Assembly: GCF_003462685.1 (NCBI RefSeq)
Contig: NZ_QRVE01000012.1
Span: forward strand, 1 to 58,559
Direction: 5' to 3'
From: Collinsella sp. AF23-4AC
GTDB taxonomy: Bacteria; Actinomycetota; Coriobacteriia; Coriobacteriales; Coriobacteriaceae
DNA length: 58,559 nucleotides
Shown one piece after another: positions 1 through 9,689 of the stretch. The position numbers and the translations under genes were made by a program. The notes under the pieces were generated by a model, which worked only from the letters and a program-made list of their open reading frames with translations, searched no databases and was not told the origin of the DNA. How positions within the stretch are numbered: position 1 is the first letter of the stretch; each line of letters starts with the position of its first letter.

Positions 1-9
1 GGTTTAAAG

Positions 10-28
10 CTGGCCGCTGCGCGGCCAG
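10..28. other. GC-rich hairpin at left edge
   Basis: Perfect inverted repeat: arms CTGGCCGC (10-17) and GCGGCCAG (21-28) with a 3-base loop. It may end a transcript from a gene outside the window. No clear T-tract follows on either strand, so the role is open. Confidence 0.4.
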
Positions 29-50
29 CAGACTAAAGTCTTGAAACAAG

Positions 51-85
51 AAAGCCGGGGTCCGCGTAATGCGGACCCCGGCTTT
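51..85 (-). terminator. Terminator hairpin after glnN
   Basis: Perfect 15-bp inverted repeat (51-65 and 71-85, loop 66-70) starting 28 bases after the glnN stop codon. On the minus strand it is followed by TCTTG, so the U-tract is short, but position and stem strength fit a glnN terminator. It could also act on the plus strand. Confidence 0.75.
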
Positions 86-112
86 CAACCGTGACGGTAT
101 GTTGTCCCAATC

Positions 113-2200
113 CTACACGTAGAACAGGATGTCGTCGTAGGTCGGGACCGGCCAGTAGTCGGCGGCCACGATCTCCTCCATGGCATCCACGGCGGCGCGC
201 AGCGTATCCATAGCGGGAACGACCTCGTGCGCGTACACGTTGGCCTGCTCCTGGCCATCGAGGGCCTCGGCCTTCTGATGTACGGCGTCGAGCGCCTTGA
301 TGGAGTCGTTGATGGCGGTGATGCCGTTGCAGAGCTTGTTGAGCGTGTTCTGCTCGCACTGCATGGCAGCATCGGCACCGGCAGCGCGGATTGCCTCCAG
401 GCCCTTAGCGACCTTGGTGGCATAGGCGGTGATGACCGGGCGATAGGTACGACGTGCCTCGCGAATCATCGTGGTAGCCTCGATGTTCATGAGCTTGTTG
501 TACTTCTCGAGCTTGCAGTCGTAGCGGCACTGGGCCTCGGCCTTGGTCAGGACACCCGTCTCCTCAAAGAGCGCAATGGCCTTATCGGAAACAAAGGCGG
601 GAAGAGCGTCGGCCGTGGTCTTGTTGTTGGCAAGGCCGCGCTTCTCGGCCTCGATGGGCCACTCGTCAGAGTAACCGTCGCCGGAGAACAGGATGCGCTG
701 GTGATCGGTCAGCACCTTCTTGCAGTACTCGAGCGCGGCGTCCTGGAACTTATCCTCGGGCGTACCCTCGAGTGCGTCGGCGAAGGACTTGAGCGACTTG
801 GCCACGGCGGCATCGAGCACCAGGTTGGAGTCGGAGACGTTCTGCTCGGAGCCGCAGGCACGGAACTCGAACTTGTTGCCGGTGAAGGCAAACGGGGAGG
901 TGCGGTTGCGGTCGGTGTTGTCCTGCATCAGCTTGGGCAGGGTATCGGCGCCCAGGTCAAGCACGCCGCGCGTGGCATGGACGGAAGCCTTGCCATCGAT
1001 GATCTTCTCGACGACCTCGGTAAGCTGGTCGCCCAGGAAGATGGACATAATCGCCGGAGGAGCCTCGTTGGCGCCCAGACGATGATCGTTGCCGGCCGAG
1101 GCAACGGAGGCACGCAGGAGCTCCTGATAGTTATCGACGGCCTCGATCACCGCGGTGAGGAAGACGATGAACTGCAGGTTGTCGAGCGGGGTGTCGCCCG
1201 GGTCGAGCAGGTTCTCGGACTCGGTGCCAAGCGACCAGTTGTTGTGCTTGCCCGAACCGTTGATGCCCTCAAAGGGCTTCTCGTGCAGCAGGCAGACCAA
1301 GTCGTGGCGGGAGGCGATGAGCTTCATCTTCTCCATCATGACCAGATTCTGGTCGATGGCCTCGTTGACCTCGCCGTAGACAGGGGCGAGCTCATGCTGG
1401 CAGGGAGCGACCTCGTTGTGCTTGGTCTTGGCAGGAATGCCAAGCGCCCACAGTTCATCGTCCAGATCCTTCATATAGGCCGAGACGGTGGGGCGGATAG
1501 CGCCAAAGTAGTGCTCCTCGAGCTCCTGGCCCTTGCAGGGAGCGGCGCCAAAGAGGGTGCGGCCGGTGATGACCAGGTCCTTGCGCTTGCGGTAAGCGTC
1601 CTTCTTGATCAGGAAGTACTCCTGCTCGTCGCCCACGGAAGGAACAACCTTCTTTGGCGTCTTGCCGAACAGCGCCAAAACGCGCTTGGACTCACGCGAG
1701 AGCGCAGTCATGGAGCGCAGCAGCGGGGTCTTCTTGTCCAGGGCCTCGCCCGTGTAGGAGCAGAAAGCCGTGGGGATGCACAGGACATCGTCCTTGATAA
1801 AGGCGGGGCTGGTGGGATCCCAAGCGGTGTAGCCACGGGCCTCGAAGGTGGCACGCAGGCCGCCGTTGGGGAAGCTGGAAGCATCGGGCTCGCCCTGGAT
1901 GAGGTTCTTGCCCGTAAACTTGGTAATGGCGGTGCCGTCGTGGTTGGGCTCCAGGAAGCTGTCGTGCTTCTCGGAAGTAATGCCCGAAAGCGGCTGGAAC
2001 CAGTGCGCGTAGTGCGTCGCGCCCTTGGAGATGGCCCAGACCTTCATGGCGTGGGCAACGGCGTTGGCCACATCCAGGTCGAGCGGCTCACCGCCCTCGA
2101 GGGTTGCAGCAAGGCGCTTCCAAATGTCCTTGGGGAGGTAGTCCTTCATGACTTCCTCAGAGAACACCATGGTCCCGAAGCGGTCAGTAAGTTCGGCCAT
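113..2200 (-). CDS. glnN: Type III glutamine synthetase
   Basis: ATP-dependent ligation of ammonia to glutamate, giving glutamine, in the cytoplasm. The 695-residue length fits the GSIII family (about 700) rather than type I (about 445-470). Visible motifs are GDEQEYF (190-196) and [10 protein letters not shown] (261-270), which keeps both glutamates expected to bind the active-site metal. The C-terminal half has the GSIII-like stretch around [18 protein letters not shown]. The start at 2200 was chosen because AAGGGAG lies just upstream; an in-frame ATG at 2263 lacks such a site. It stands alone, divergent from metF, with its own terminator. Since the type I homologue at 50286-51623 has lost key residues, this is probably the working glutamine synthetase in this window. 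Confidence 0.95.
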   Translation of the reverse strand: MAELTDRFGTMVFSEEVMKDYLPKDIWKRLAATLEGGEPLDLDVANAVAHAMKVWAISKGATHYAHWFQPLSGITSEKHDSFLEPNHDGTAITKFTGKNLIQGEPDASSFPNGGLRATFEARGYTAWDPTSPAFIKDDVLCIPTAFCSYTGEALDKKTPLLRSMTALSRESKRVLALFGKTPKKVVPSVGDEQEYFLIKKDAYRKRKDLVITGRTLFGAAPCKGQELEEHYFGAIRPTVSAYMKDLDDELWALGIPAKTKHNEVAPCQHELAPVYGEVNEAIDQNLVMMEKMKLIASRHDLVCLLHEKPFEGINGSGKHNNWSLGTESENLLDPGDTPLDNLQFIVFLTAVIEAVDNYQELLRASVASAGNDHRLGANEAPPAIMSIFLGDQLTEVVEKIIDGKASVHATRGVLDLGADTLPKLMQDNTDRNRTSPFAFTGNKFEFRACGSEQNVSDSNLVLDAAVAKSLKSFADALEGTPEDKFQDAALEYCKKVLTDHQRILFSGDGYSDEWPIEAEKRGLANNKTTADALPAFVSDKAIALFEETGVLTKAEAQCRYDCKLEKYNKLMNIEATTMIREARRTYRPVITAYATKVAKGLEAIRAAGADAAMQCEQNTLNKLCNGITAINDSIKALDAVHQKAEALDGQEQANVYAHEVVPAMDTLRAAVDAMEEIVAADYWPVPTYDDILFYV

Positions 2201-2626
2201 ACGGAACTCCCTTCGTATCGGCACCGCGTGAGAAGCGGTGTTGATTACTAACGAACGAGTCATAGCTTAGACTCGCCGTGTTTCCGCGACATTACCGTTA
2301 TGTTGCTGTCGCGAAACCAATCAATGAGGTTACCCTATCGAGGCGGCGTTGCCACCCTCAACAGCCAATCAACTGCATAAATTGCAGACCTCTCCCCATG
2401 GTTTAAGGGTAGTCAATTTGGGACGGGGCTCTATTAACTGGTATTTCGCATCAGATACCATTCAATATAGCCCCATCCTAGATTGCCCGCCCTGTTATAG
2501 GAAATGTCGATAGCAAGGCATCTTTGATTGGTATCCCCAAATAGCGAGTGAAACTCCACCGTGGCACAGTGGTGCAGTAGAATCCTTACAACACATCACA
2601 CTATTACGTATCTAGAGGAGCACGAT
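2201..2626. promoter_or_regulatory. glnN/metF divergent intergenic region
   Basis: 426 bases with no convincing gene. It holds two strong inverted repeats. One is a stem near glnN with arms at 2281-2291 and 2307-2316 (one bulge). The other is a long imperfect stem with arms at 2421-2435 and 2464-2478 (13 of 15 pairs) capped by GGTAT/ATACC (2440-2444, 2455-2459). A TAGAAT at 2578-2583 could be a metF -10 box, but no good -35 box accompanies it. It was not matched to a known riboswitch; no cobalamin B12 box is visible. Confidence 0.5.
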
Positions 2627-3499
2627 ATGCGCGTCGACGAGGTTTTTAAGCAGGCAGCATCCCAGGGCACCGCACCCGTTTCGTTTGAGATGTTCCCGCC
2701 CAAGGGCGAGCTTACCCTCGACACGGCTCGCGAGGTGGCGGGCAACCTGTGCAAGCTTTCGCCGAGCTTTGTCTCAGTTACTTGCTCGGCCGGCGGCTCG
2801 GGCAACGGTGCCACCACCGCCCCCATCGCGCATATGATTACGAGCGAATTCGATACACCCTCGGTGGCACACCTCACCTGCGTCGGCCGCACGCATGCCG
2901 ATATCGCCGCCAAAATCGACGAGTACCGCTCCGCCGGTGTGGAAAACATCCTGGCCCTGCGTGGAGATCTCCCCGCCGGCGCGACCGAGGACGACAAGCC
3001 CGCCTCCGACTACGCCTACGCCCGCGACCTCATCCCCGAGCTCATCGACGCCGGCTTTTGCGTGGGCGCCGCGGCCTACCCCGAGGGCCACATTGCCTGT
3101 GAGGATCTCAACCTCTCGGTCGAATACCTCAAGCAAAAGCAGGACGCCGGCGCAAGCTTCTTTGTGACGCAGCTCTTCTTTGATAACGAGTGCTTCTACC
3201 GCTTCCGCGAGCTTGCCGACAAGGCCGATATCACCGTGCCCATTACCGCGGGCATCATGCCGTTTATGGGCAAGTCGCAGATCAGCCGCATGGTCTTTAT
3301 GTGCGGCGCGTCGCTGCCCTCCCCCGTCATCAAGATTCTCGCCAAGTACGAGAACGACCCCGAGAGCCTGCAGGCAGCCGGTGTAGATTATGCCGCCCGC
3401 CAGCTTTGCGACCTCAAGGAGCACGGCGCCGACGGCCTGCACCTGTACACTATGAACCGTCCTGCGATCGCCGCGACCATTATGGAGCGCCTGGGGTAA
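2627..3499 (+). CDS. metF: 5,10-methylenetetrahydrofolate reductase
   Basis: Reduces 5,10-methylene-THF to 5-methyl-THF, the methyl donor for MetH; a flavoprotein TIM barrel. 290 residues, the usual bacterial MetF length. The N-terminal VSFEMFPPKGE and internal LALRGDLPAG match the family, as does SFFVTQLFFDN in the second half. ATG at 2627 follows AGAGGAG at a good distance; an in-frame ATG at 2561 has no ribosome site. The stop codon overlaps the next start (TAATG), implying translational coupling with the methionine synthase activation gene and then metH. The cluster supplies and uses methyl-THF. Confidence 0.93.
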   Translation: MRVDEVFKQAASQGTAPVSFEMFPPKGELTLDTAREVAGNLCKLSPSFVSVTCSAGGSGNGATTAPIAHMITSEFDTPSVAHLTCVGRTHADIAAKIDEYRSAGVENILALRGDLPAGATEDDKPASDYAYARDLIPELIDAGFCVGAAAYPEGHIACEDLNLSVEYLKQKQDAGASFFVTQLFFDNECFYRFRELADKADITVPITAGIMPFMGKSQISRMVFMCGASLPSPVIKILAKYENDPESLQAAGVDYAARQLCDLKEHGADGLHLYTMNRPAIAATIMERLG

Positions 3500-4287
3500 T
3501 GGAAAAACCGCACATCGATACAACCGCTGTCGAAGTGCCGGCCGACCTTGCGTCGCCGGCGCTTTACCGTGTCGATGCTGCGCACCATCCCCGTGTCGAC
3601 CGTGCCGAGATGCTGCGGTATCTGGGGTACGGCGGCCAGCAGATCGAGCCCGAGCTGTCACGACGTATTGAGCTTGTGGTCGAGCGTCTAGAACTGGACA
3701 TTGAGCCCCGTGGCGTGCGCCGCATATTTGCCATCGATGCCACGGGCGTCGATGAACAGGGCGAGCCTTGCATTCGCTTGGTCGGTACCAACGTTGAGCT
3801 GCGAGGTCGCGATATCTATCGACATCTCAAAGACGCCCGCTTTGCCGCGCTCATGGCATGCACCCTCGGCATGGACGCCGAGCGTCGCCTGCGCACCACG
3901 GGAGCCCAGCAGCCCCTAGAGGGAGCCGTGCTCGATGCCGCGTGCTCCGCCTATGTGGAAGCCGCCGTCGAGCAGATGGACCAGCAAGTCAAGACTGCGG
4001 CCGCCGCACACGGACTCGCCGGCAACTGGCGCTTTAGTCCCGGCTACGGTGACTGCCCGCTCTCGGCCCAGAGCTCGATCGTCAACGCGCTCAACGCCAC
4101 GCGGCTCATCGGGCTTACCGTCACGTCCACCAGCCTGCTTATGCCCACCAAAAGCGTGACCGCGGTGATCGGCCTGTTCGACGGCGAAGTCCACGACGCC
4201 CAGACCCGCCCCACCTGCAATATCTGCTGCATGCGCGAGAGCTGTCGCTTCCGCGCCGCCCACACCACCTGCTATTCCAGCCATTAG
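3499..4287 (+). CDS. Stand-alone methionine synthase activation protein
   Basis: 262 residues resembling the C-terminal SAM-binding reactivation region of long MetH proteins, here a separate polypeptide. Family knowledge: such proteins are thought to help reductive methylation of oxidised cob(II)alamin on MetH. Visible features are an N-terminal MLRYLGYGGQ stretch, a central MACTLGMDAERRLR segment, FSPGYGDCPL, and a cysteine-rich tail (PTCNICCMRESCRFR near residues 240-254). The tail cysteines are typical of the stand-alone form and could bind a metal or cluster, but that is not demonstrated. Start ATG overlaps the metF stop; its stop overlaps the metH ribosome site. MetH immediately downstream lacks this domain, so the two complement each other. 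Confidence 0.85.
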   Translation: MEKPHIDTTAVEVPADLASPALYRVDAAHHPRVDRAEMLRYLGYGGQQIEPELSRRIELVVERLELDIEPRGVRRIFAIDATGVDEQGEPCIRLVGTNVELRGRDIYRHLKDARFAALMACTLGMDAERRLRTTGAQQPLEGAVLDAACSAYVEAAVEQMDQQVKTAAAAHGLAGNWRFSPGYGDCPLSAQSSIVNALNATRLIGLTVTSTSLLMPTKSVTAVIGLFDGEVHDAQTRPTCNICCMRESCRFRAAHTTCYSSH

Positions 4288-4296
4288 GAGCCCCCG

Positions 4297-6852
4297 ATGT
4301 TTACTCCGCTTATCACTCATGATTCTGACGGCACTGCATTGGCGGCACCCGTTGATGCCGCACGTCGCAACGGTGCCACGTACAAGACGCGCACGATCGA
4401 CGATCTGCGCATTAAGGACGATCGCCTGCGCGCCGCCATCGAGGGCACGGGGCATCTGCTGTTCGACGGCGGGATGGGCACCATGCTGCAGGCTGCCGGC
4501 ATGAAGGCGGGCGCCCTGCCCGAGCTGCTCAACTTTGAGGAGCCCCAGGTTATCACTGATATCCAGCGTCAATATGTCGAGGCCGGCTGCGACGTGATTA
4601 CCGCCAACACCTTTGGCGCCAACGCCCACAAGCTCGACGGTGCCGCCACCGTGGCAGACGTCTTTGCCGCGGCCGTCGCCTGTGCCCGCGAGGCCGGCGC
4701 CCGCTACGTCGCCGGTGACATCGGCCCCATCGGCGCGTTGCTTCGCCCCTTGGGCACCCTCAGCTTTGACGAGGCCTATGACCTCTTTGCCGAGGAAGTT
4801 CGCGCCGGCGTCGATGCGGGCGTGGACCTCTTTATTATCGAGACCATGACCGACCTAGCCGAGATCAAGGCGGCCGTCCTCGCCTGCCGCGAGAACTCCG
4901 ACCTGCCCGTCTTTGCCACCATGACCTTTGAGGAAGACGGGCGCACCTTCCTGGGCACGAGCCCCGAGGTTGCAGCCATCACGCTCGACGCTATCGGCGC
5001 CGACGTCCTGGGCATCAACTGCAGCCAGGGACCGGCTGAGCTCCGGGGACTCGCCGCACGTATGCTCACCGTTACCGACAAGCCCGTTATGGTGCAGGCC
5101 AACGCGGGACTCCCCCATGTGGACGACGACGGCAACACCGTCTTTGATATCCAAGCCCCCGAATACGCCGAGGCCGTCGCCGGCATGATTGAGGACGGCG
5201 TGGGCGTCGTGGGCGGTTGCTGCGGAACCACGCCGGCGCACATGGCGGCCTTGCGCACGCTTATCGACAACCACACGCCCAGCCCGCGGCGCCGCAAGCC
5301 CAGCATGTCGGTCACGAGCGCCCAAACGGTCGTGGACCTTCCCTGCGACGGCCACAAGATCGCCGTCATAGGCGAGCGCATCAACCCCACCGGCAAAAAG
5401 CGCCTGCAGCAGGCCCTGCGCGACGGCGATCTGGACTACGTGGTGAGCCAGGGCATCAGCCAGCAGGAGCAGGGCGCCGACATCCTGGACGTCAACGTGG
5501 GCCTGCCCGAGATCGACGAGGTCAAGATTATCCAACAGGCGACCGAACAGCTCCAGGGCTCCACGCTCCTGCCGCTGCAGATCGACTCCACCGATCCTGC
5601 AGCCGTCGAGGCCGCCGTGCGCCGCTACGCCGGCAAGCCCATCATCAACTCGGTCAATGGCAAGCAGCAGATCATGGATGAGATCTTTCCGCTGGTCGCC
5701 CACTACGGCACCAACGTTGTCGGCCTTACGCTCGACGAAGGCGGCATCCCCGATACCGCCGAGGCTCGCTTCGCCATCGCCGAGCGCATCGTGGCCGAGG
5801 CTGCCCGCTACGGCATCGGACCGGACCGCATCCTCATCGACTGCCTGGTCATGACCGCCTCGACCAATCAACGCCAGGCCGAGCAGATCCTGCGCGCCAT
5901 GTCCCTGTGCAAGGAGCGCCTGGGTGTCAAATGCGCGCTCGGCGTGTCGAACATCAGCTTCGGTCTGCCTGCCCGCCCGCTGCTGGGCTCGGTCTTTTTG
6001 GCCGCCGCCTTTGGCGCAGGCCTCGACGCCCCCATCATGAACCCGGGCTCTAAGCGCTTTATGGATACCGTCTACAGCTATCGCGTGCTGAGCGTTGAGG
6101 ACGAGGGCTCGACCGGATACATCGAGCGCTACGCCGGCTGGACCGATCCGTATAAGATTGCCGCCAACCCGGCGGCCGCCCAGTCAGCATCGAGCGATGC
6201 CGCACCTGCCGCAAGCACCACCGCAAGCGCCGATGACGACCCCATCCGCCACATGGTCGTCTCGGGCCGCAAGGGCGAGATCGCTGCCGAGACCGAGCGC
6301 CTGCTGGCAGACCACGACGCTATGGACCTCATCAACAACCACTTTATCCCCGCCCTCGACGAAGTTGGCGTCCTCTTTGACCAGGGCAAGTTCTTCTTGC
6401 CGCAGCTTATGGCCTCAGCCGAGGCCGCACGCGTGGGCTTCGACACCATCAAGCGCCTGATGCCCGCCGGCGAGATCGCCGACAAGGGCAAGATCTGCGT
6501 GGCCACCGTCAAGGGCGACATCCACGATATTGGCAAGAACATCGTCAAAATGCTGCTCGATAACTACGGCTACACCGTCTTTGACCTAGGCCGCGACGTC
6601 GACCCGCAAGAGGTGCTCAAGACCGTACAGGAGCGTGACATTAAGCTCGTCGGCCTCTCGGCGCTTATGACCACCACCGTCGTCGCCATGGAGGAGACCA
6701 TCAAGCTGCTCCATGCCGAGGTTCCGGGCGTCAAGATCATCGTGGGCGGCGCCGTGCTCACCCCCGAATACGCCAAGCAGATCGGCGCGGACTACTACGC
6801 CAAGGATGCCGCCGAAAGCGCACGCATCGCCGAAGAGGTCTTTGGGCAGTAA
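4297..6852 (+). CDS. metH: Cobalamin-dependent methionine synthase (short form)
   Basis: Transfers methyl from 5-methyl-THF to homocysteine via B12. 851 residues, shorter than the roughly 1200-residue four-domain enzyme. Domains in order: homocysteine/zinc domain (about 45-325) with LLFDGGMGT and zinc ligands C242 (INCSQ) and C308-C309 (GGCCGT); pterin-binding domain (about 350-610) starting GERINPTGKK; B12 cap and Rossmann domain (about 640-851) with DIHDIG (741-746), His743 being the expected cobalt ligand. The C-terminal activation domain is absent and encoded just upstream. AGGAG at 4286-4290, overlapping the previous stop, sets the start. An Ala/Ser-rich linker at about 625-645 separates the pterin and cap domains. 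Confidence 0.93.
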   Translation: MFTPLITHDSDGTALAAPVDAARRNGATYKTRTIDDLRIKDDRLRAAIEGTGHLLFDGGMGTMLQAAGMKAGALPELLNFEEPQVITDIQRQYVEAGCDVITANTFGANAHKLDGAATVADVFAAAVACAREAGARYVAGDIGPIGALLRPLGTLSFDEAYDLFAEEVRAGVDAGVDLFIIETMTDLAEIKAAVLACRENSDLPVFATMTFEEDGRTFLGTSPEVAAITLDAIGADVLGINCSQGPAELRGLAARMLTVTDKPVMVQANAGLPHVDDDGNTVFDIQAPEYAEAVAGMIEDGVGVVGGCCGTTPAHMAALRTLIDNHTPSPRRRKPSMSVTSAQTVVDLPCDGHKIAVIGERINPTGKKRLQQALRDGDLDYVVSQGISQQEQGADILDVNVGLPEIDEVKIIQQATEQLQGSTLLPLQIDSTDPAAVEAAVRRYAGKPIINSVNGKQQIMDEIFPLVAHYGTNVVGLTLDEGGIPDTAEARFAIAERIVAEAARYGIGPDRILIDCLVMTASTNQRQAEQILRAMSLCKERLGVKCALGVSNISFGLPARPLLGSVFLAAAFGAGLDAPIMNPGSKRFMDTVYSYRVLSVEDEGSTGYIERYAGWTDPYKIAANPAAAQSASSDAAPAASTTASADDDPIRHMVVSGRKGEIAAETERLLADHDAMDLINNHFIPALDEVGVLFDQGKFFLPQLMASAEAARVGFDTIKRLMPAGEIADKGKICVATVKGDIHDIGKNIVKMLLDNYGYTVFDLGRDVDPQEVLKTVQERDIKLVGLSALMTTTVVAMEETIKLLHAEVPGVKIIVGGAVLTPEYAKQIGADYYAKDAAESARIAEEVFGQ

Positions 6853-6877
6853 CACAACGGAAACAACCGAGCACCAA

Positions 6878-6915
6878 AACGTGCCGCACGCGCCACTTGG
6901 CACGTGCGGCACGTT
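6878..6915. terminator. Inverted repeat after metH
   Basis: Arms AACGTGCCGCAC (6878-6889) and GTGCGGCACGTT (6904-6915), perfect over 12 bp. It lies between metH and the UPF0210 gene and probably ends or attenuates the met transcript. The T-tract after it is missing, so it may instead be an operator or processing hairpin. Confidence 0.5.
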
Positions 6916-6960
6916 AGAATAGAAAAGGCTATGCTCGTTTTGGCAGATAGGAGCGCAAGG

Positions 6961-8325
6961 ATGGCGATCACGCCCGCAGAAATCGCGGAAACCCGCGGCA
7001 TGGTTGAGGAGCAGAACCTCGACATCAGGACCATCACCATGGGTGTTTCGCTCATGGGTTGCGGTGACGAGAACCTCGACCGCATGTGCACGAAGATCTA
7101 CGACCACGTGACGCACACGGCTGAGCATCTGGTCGAGACCGCCGAGAACCTCGAGCGCGAGTACGGTATCCCCATCGTCAACAAGCGCGTTTCCGTCACC
7201 CCGGTGGCGCAGATTGCCGCGTGCTGCAAGGATGAGGACCTCACCCCCATCGCGCACGCCCTCGACCGCGCGGCCGAGACGCTCGGCATCGACTACCTGG
7301 GCGGCTTCTCCGCACTCGTCCAGAAAGGCATCGGCGACGCCGACCGCCGCGTCATCCAGTCCATCCCCCAGGCGCTCGCCACCACGAGCCGCGTCTGCTC
7401 CAGCGTCAACGTCGCCAGCCTGCGCGCCGGTATCAACATGGACGCCGTGCTTATGGCCGCCCAGACCATCATCGATGCCGCCAAGCTCACGGCCGACCAG
7501 GACTCCGTTGGCGCCTCCAAGTTTGTCTGCTTTGCCAACATGGTCGAGGACTCCCCGTTTATGGCGGGCGCCGTCCACGGCGGTGGCGAGGCCGACGCCG
7601 TCATCAACGTAGGCGTCTCGGGCCCCGGCGTTATGGCCGCAGCCCTGGAGACGCTACCCGATTCCGCATCGATGATGGAGGTTGCCGAGAAGATCAAGCA
7701 GACCGCCTTTAAGATCACCCGCGCCGGCGAGCTCATGAGCCGCGAGGCCGCCCATCGTCTGGGTGTCGAGAAGGGCATTGTCGACCTGTCGCTGGCTCCC
7801 ACGCCTGCCATCGGCGACTCCGTTGCCCGCATCCTCGAGATCATCGGTGTTGGCACCTGCGGTGGCCCGGGCACGACCTGCGCGCTCGCCATGCTCAACG
7901 ATGCCGTCAAGAAGGGCGGCGTCATGGCCAGCTCCAGCGTGGGCGGCCTCTCGGGCGCCTTTATCCCCGTGTCCGAGGACGCCGGCATGATCGCCGCCGT
8001 CGAGGCCGGCGCGCTTTCGCTCGAGAAGCTCGAGGCCATGACCTGCGTGTGCTCCGTTGGCCTGGACATGATCGCCATCCCCGGTGACACCCCGGTCGAG
8101 ACCATCGCTGGCATCATCGCCGACGAAATGGCCATCGGCGTTATCAACAACAAGACCACGGCCGTCCGCGTGATTCCCGCCATCGGCAAGGGCGTGGGCG
8201 ACTGCGTCGAGTACGGAGGCCTGTTCGGCCGTGCACCCATCATGCCGGTGAACCCCAACGCCGGCACCGTGCTTGCTCACCGTGGCGGACGCTTCCCGGC
8301 GCCGCTGAACTCGCTCAAGAACTAG
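6961..8325 (+). CDS. UPF0210 (DUF711/PFL) family protein
   Basis: 454 residues, almost exactly the usual length of the UPF0210 family. The family is widespread in anaerobes and is often said to have a PFL-like fold; its reaction is unknown to me. Conserved-looking stretches include [16 protein letters not shown] near the N-terminus and [18 protein letters not shown] glycine-rich sequence in the middle. Chosen ATG (6961) has AGGAG 7 bases upstream; the in-frame ATG at 6904 lies inside the metH downstream hairpin and is unlikely. No regulator or small ACT-domain partner, which often precedes this family, is seen here. Confidence 0.85.
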   Translation: MAITPAEIAETRGMVEEQNLDIRTITMGVSLMGCGDENLDRMCTKIYDHVTHTAEHLVETAENLEREYGIPIVNKRVSVTPVAQIAACCKDEDLTPIAHALDRAAETLGIDYLGGFSALVQKGIGDADRRVIQSIPQALATTSRVCSSVNVASLRAGINMDAVLMAAQTIIDAAKLTADQDSVGASKFVCFANMVEDSPFMAGAVHGGGEADAVINVGVSGPGVMAAALETLPDSASMMEVAEKIKQTAFKITRAGELMSREAAHRLGVEKGIVDLSLAPTPAIGDSVARILEIIGVGTCGGPGTTCALAMLNDAVKKGGVMASSSVGGLSGAFIPVSEDAGMIAAVEAGALSLEKLEAMTCVCSVGLDMIAIPGDTPVETIAGIIADEMAIGVINNKTTAVRVIPAIGKGVGDCVEYGGLFGRAPIMPVNPNAGTVLAHRGGRFPAPLNSLKN

Positions 8326-8342
8326 CTGAGGGGTTCGGGCGA

Positions 8343-8476
8343 GGAGCCCCGGGGAGGGCAAATATATAAGGTCGCCTGCTCGGACAGTCCTGACTCGCAC
8401 GGAGAGCACATTAAGTGCTCTCCGGCTCGTGCGGAACTCGCGATCGACCTTATATATTTGCCCTCCCCGGGGCTCC
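8343..8476. repeat. 32-bp perfect inverted repeat with nested hairpin
   Basis: Arms at 8343-8374 and 8445-8476 are exact reverse complements over 32 bases, separated by 70 bases. The spacer holds a second stem, GGAGAGCAC (8401-8409) with GTGCTCTCC (8415-8423), extendable by CGCAC/GTGCG outside a bulge. The arms combine a GC-rich end with an AT-rich TATATAAG core. There is no coding sequence. It sits between UPF0210 and a methyltransferase gene. Function unknown: a large terminator, a structured RNA or a MITE-like remnant are possible. Confidence 0.8.
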
Positions 8477-8643
8477 CGCACAACGGGACCTCGGTTGGGT
8501 TCTATCCCGGTTGCAGTTGCTTCGCTCCTGCACCACTTGGCTGGTGCGGCGGTTTGGCGTTGGAACGGTTCTTTTTCTGATATATGCTGGTTGCGGCTCT
8601 TCTTTTGGGAGGAGTCGCTTTTTTGTTGCTAGGAGGTTAGCCC

Positions 8644-9531
8644 GTGGTTGATGGGGATGCTCGCTCTGAGCTTCTTTCTGTTGATTGGAATCAGGAGTGG
8701 ATGCGTCTGCAAGCTGATCGGCGGCGGGCTGATGATTCTTTTGAGTGGGATAAAAGGGCTCGGCATTTTCGTCCACTGGAAACTGCCCCTTATGCCCGGG
8801 ATTTTATAAAGTTGTTGACGCTTGAGCCCGGCGAGTCGGTGCTGGATATGGGATGTGGAGCTGGGTCGATTGCTATTCCGCTTGCTCAGGCTGGGCATCC
8901 TGTGATTGCGGCTGACTTCTCCCCTGCCATGTTGGGCACGCTTGATGCTGGCATTGAGTACTATGGGCTCGAGGATCGCATTACGCCGCTTGAGCTTGCT
9001 TGGGATGATGATTGGGATTTGGTTGGACCGGTCGCGAAAGCGGTGGATGTTGCCTTTGCCAGTCGGTCGGTTACGACGACCAATCTAAAAGATGCGCTTG
9101 CCAAGCTTGATCGAACGGCTCGTCGGCGTTGTGCTGTCACGATGGTCGCTAACTCCAGCCCGCGCTATGATCTGCACTTGATGAACGCTATCGGTGCCTC
9201 GGTTACCTGCAGTAATGGCTTTGTGTACGCCTTCAACATCCTCATTCAGATGGGTGCCCTGCCGCAGGTTACATACTTTGAATCGCCGCGTCGCGATACC
9301 TTCGACAGCCTTGAAGCGGGCGTGGCGGACTTTTCCCGCATGCTTGAGCATGGCAACGAGGATAAGATCGACCGTTTGCGCGACTACATCGCCCAACACA
9401 TGATTGAGAATCCCCATGCCGGCGAGCCGGGCTCCAAGGGCGTGCCGCAGGGGCGCTATATGCTCGATCATGTCCGCAAGGTTCGTTGGGCGTTTATTGC
9501 ATGGGATCCGGTCTCTGCGCCCAGCTCATAG
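8644..9531 (+). CDS. Class I SAM-dependent methyltransferase
   Basis: 295 residues. SAM-binding motif I is clear (VLDMGCGAGS, residues 66-75), followed by VIAADFSPAML, which fits the acidic motif II. The substrate cannot be told from sequence. GTG start at 8644 with AGGAGG at 8631-8636. Codon use is noticeably more T-rich (GCT, GAT, CTT) than in the adjacent genes, which might reflect recent acquisition. It is preceded by 167 bases of T-rich leader after the large palindrome and followed by yhbY after 158 bases, so it is probably its own unit. Rossmann core in the N-terminal half; the C-terminal 120 residues show no motif I know. Confidence 0.85.
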   Translation: MVDGDARSELLSVDWNQEWMRLQADRRRADDSFEWDKRARHFRPLETAPYARDFIKLLTLEPGESVLDMGCGAGSIAIPLAQAGHPVIAADFSPAMLGTLDAGIEYYGLEDRITPLELAWDDDWDLVGPVAKAVDVAFASRSVTTTNLKDALAKLDRTARRRCAVTMVANSSPRYDLHLMNAIGASVTCSNGFVYAFNILIQMGALPQVTYFESPRRDTFDSLEAGVADFSRMLEHGNEDKIDRLRDYIAQHMIENPHAGEPGSKGVPQGRYMLDHVRKVRWAFIAWDPVSAPSS

Positions 9532-9648
9532 CCTGTTCGCAGCCCGCACCGCCCACTCACTCGGCATCCGCATTCTTTTTGAACTGGGCAAACACGCTCC
9601 ACACCGCGCCGTTCCTGCGCTATCGTGGGACAGCTCACGTAGATTAAG

Positions 9649-9663
9649 GCCCCGTCGCGGGGC
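9649..9663 (+). other. Small hairpin in yhbY leader
   Basis: GCCCCG (9649-9654), TCG loop, CGGGGC (9658-9663), 26 bases upstream of the yhbY start. Possibly a weak terminator of the methyltransferase gene or a leader hairpin; no T-tract. Confidence 0.35.
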
Positions 9664-9689
9664 GCCCCTTACATAGAAAGCGAGAACCC

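Noticed and set aside
227..2251. 674-codon plus-strand ORF
   Set aside because: Antisense shadow of glnN; no ribosome site and Leu/Gly/Val-rich composition typical of high-GC antisense frames.
2201..2626. Cobalamin or SAM riboswitch before metF
   Set aside because: Strong stems exist, but no B12 box or SAM-I core sequence is visible.
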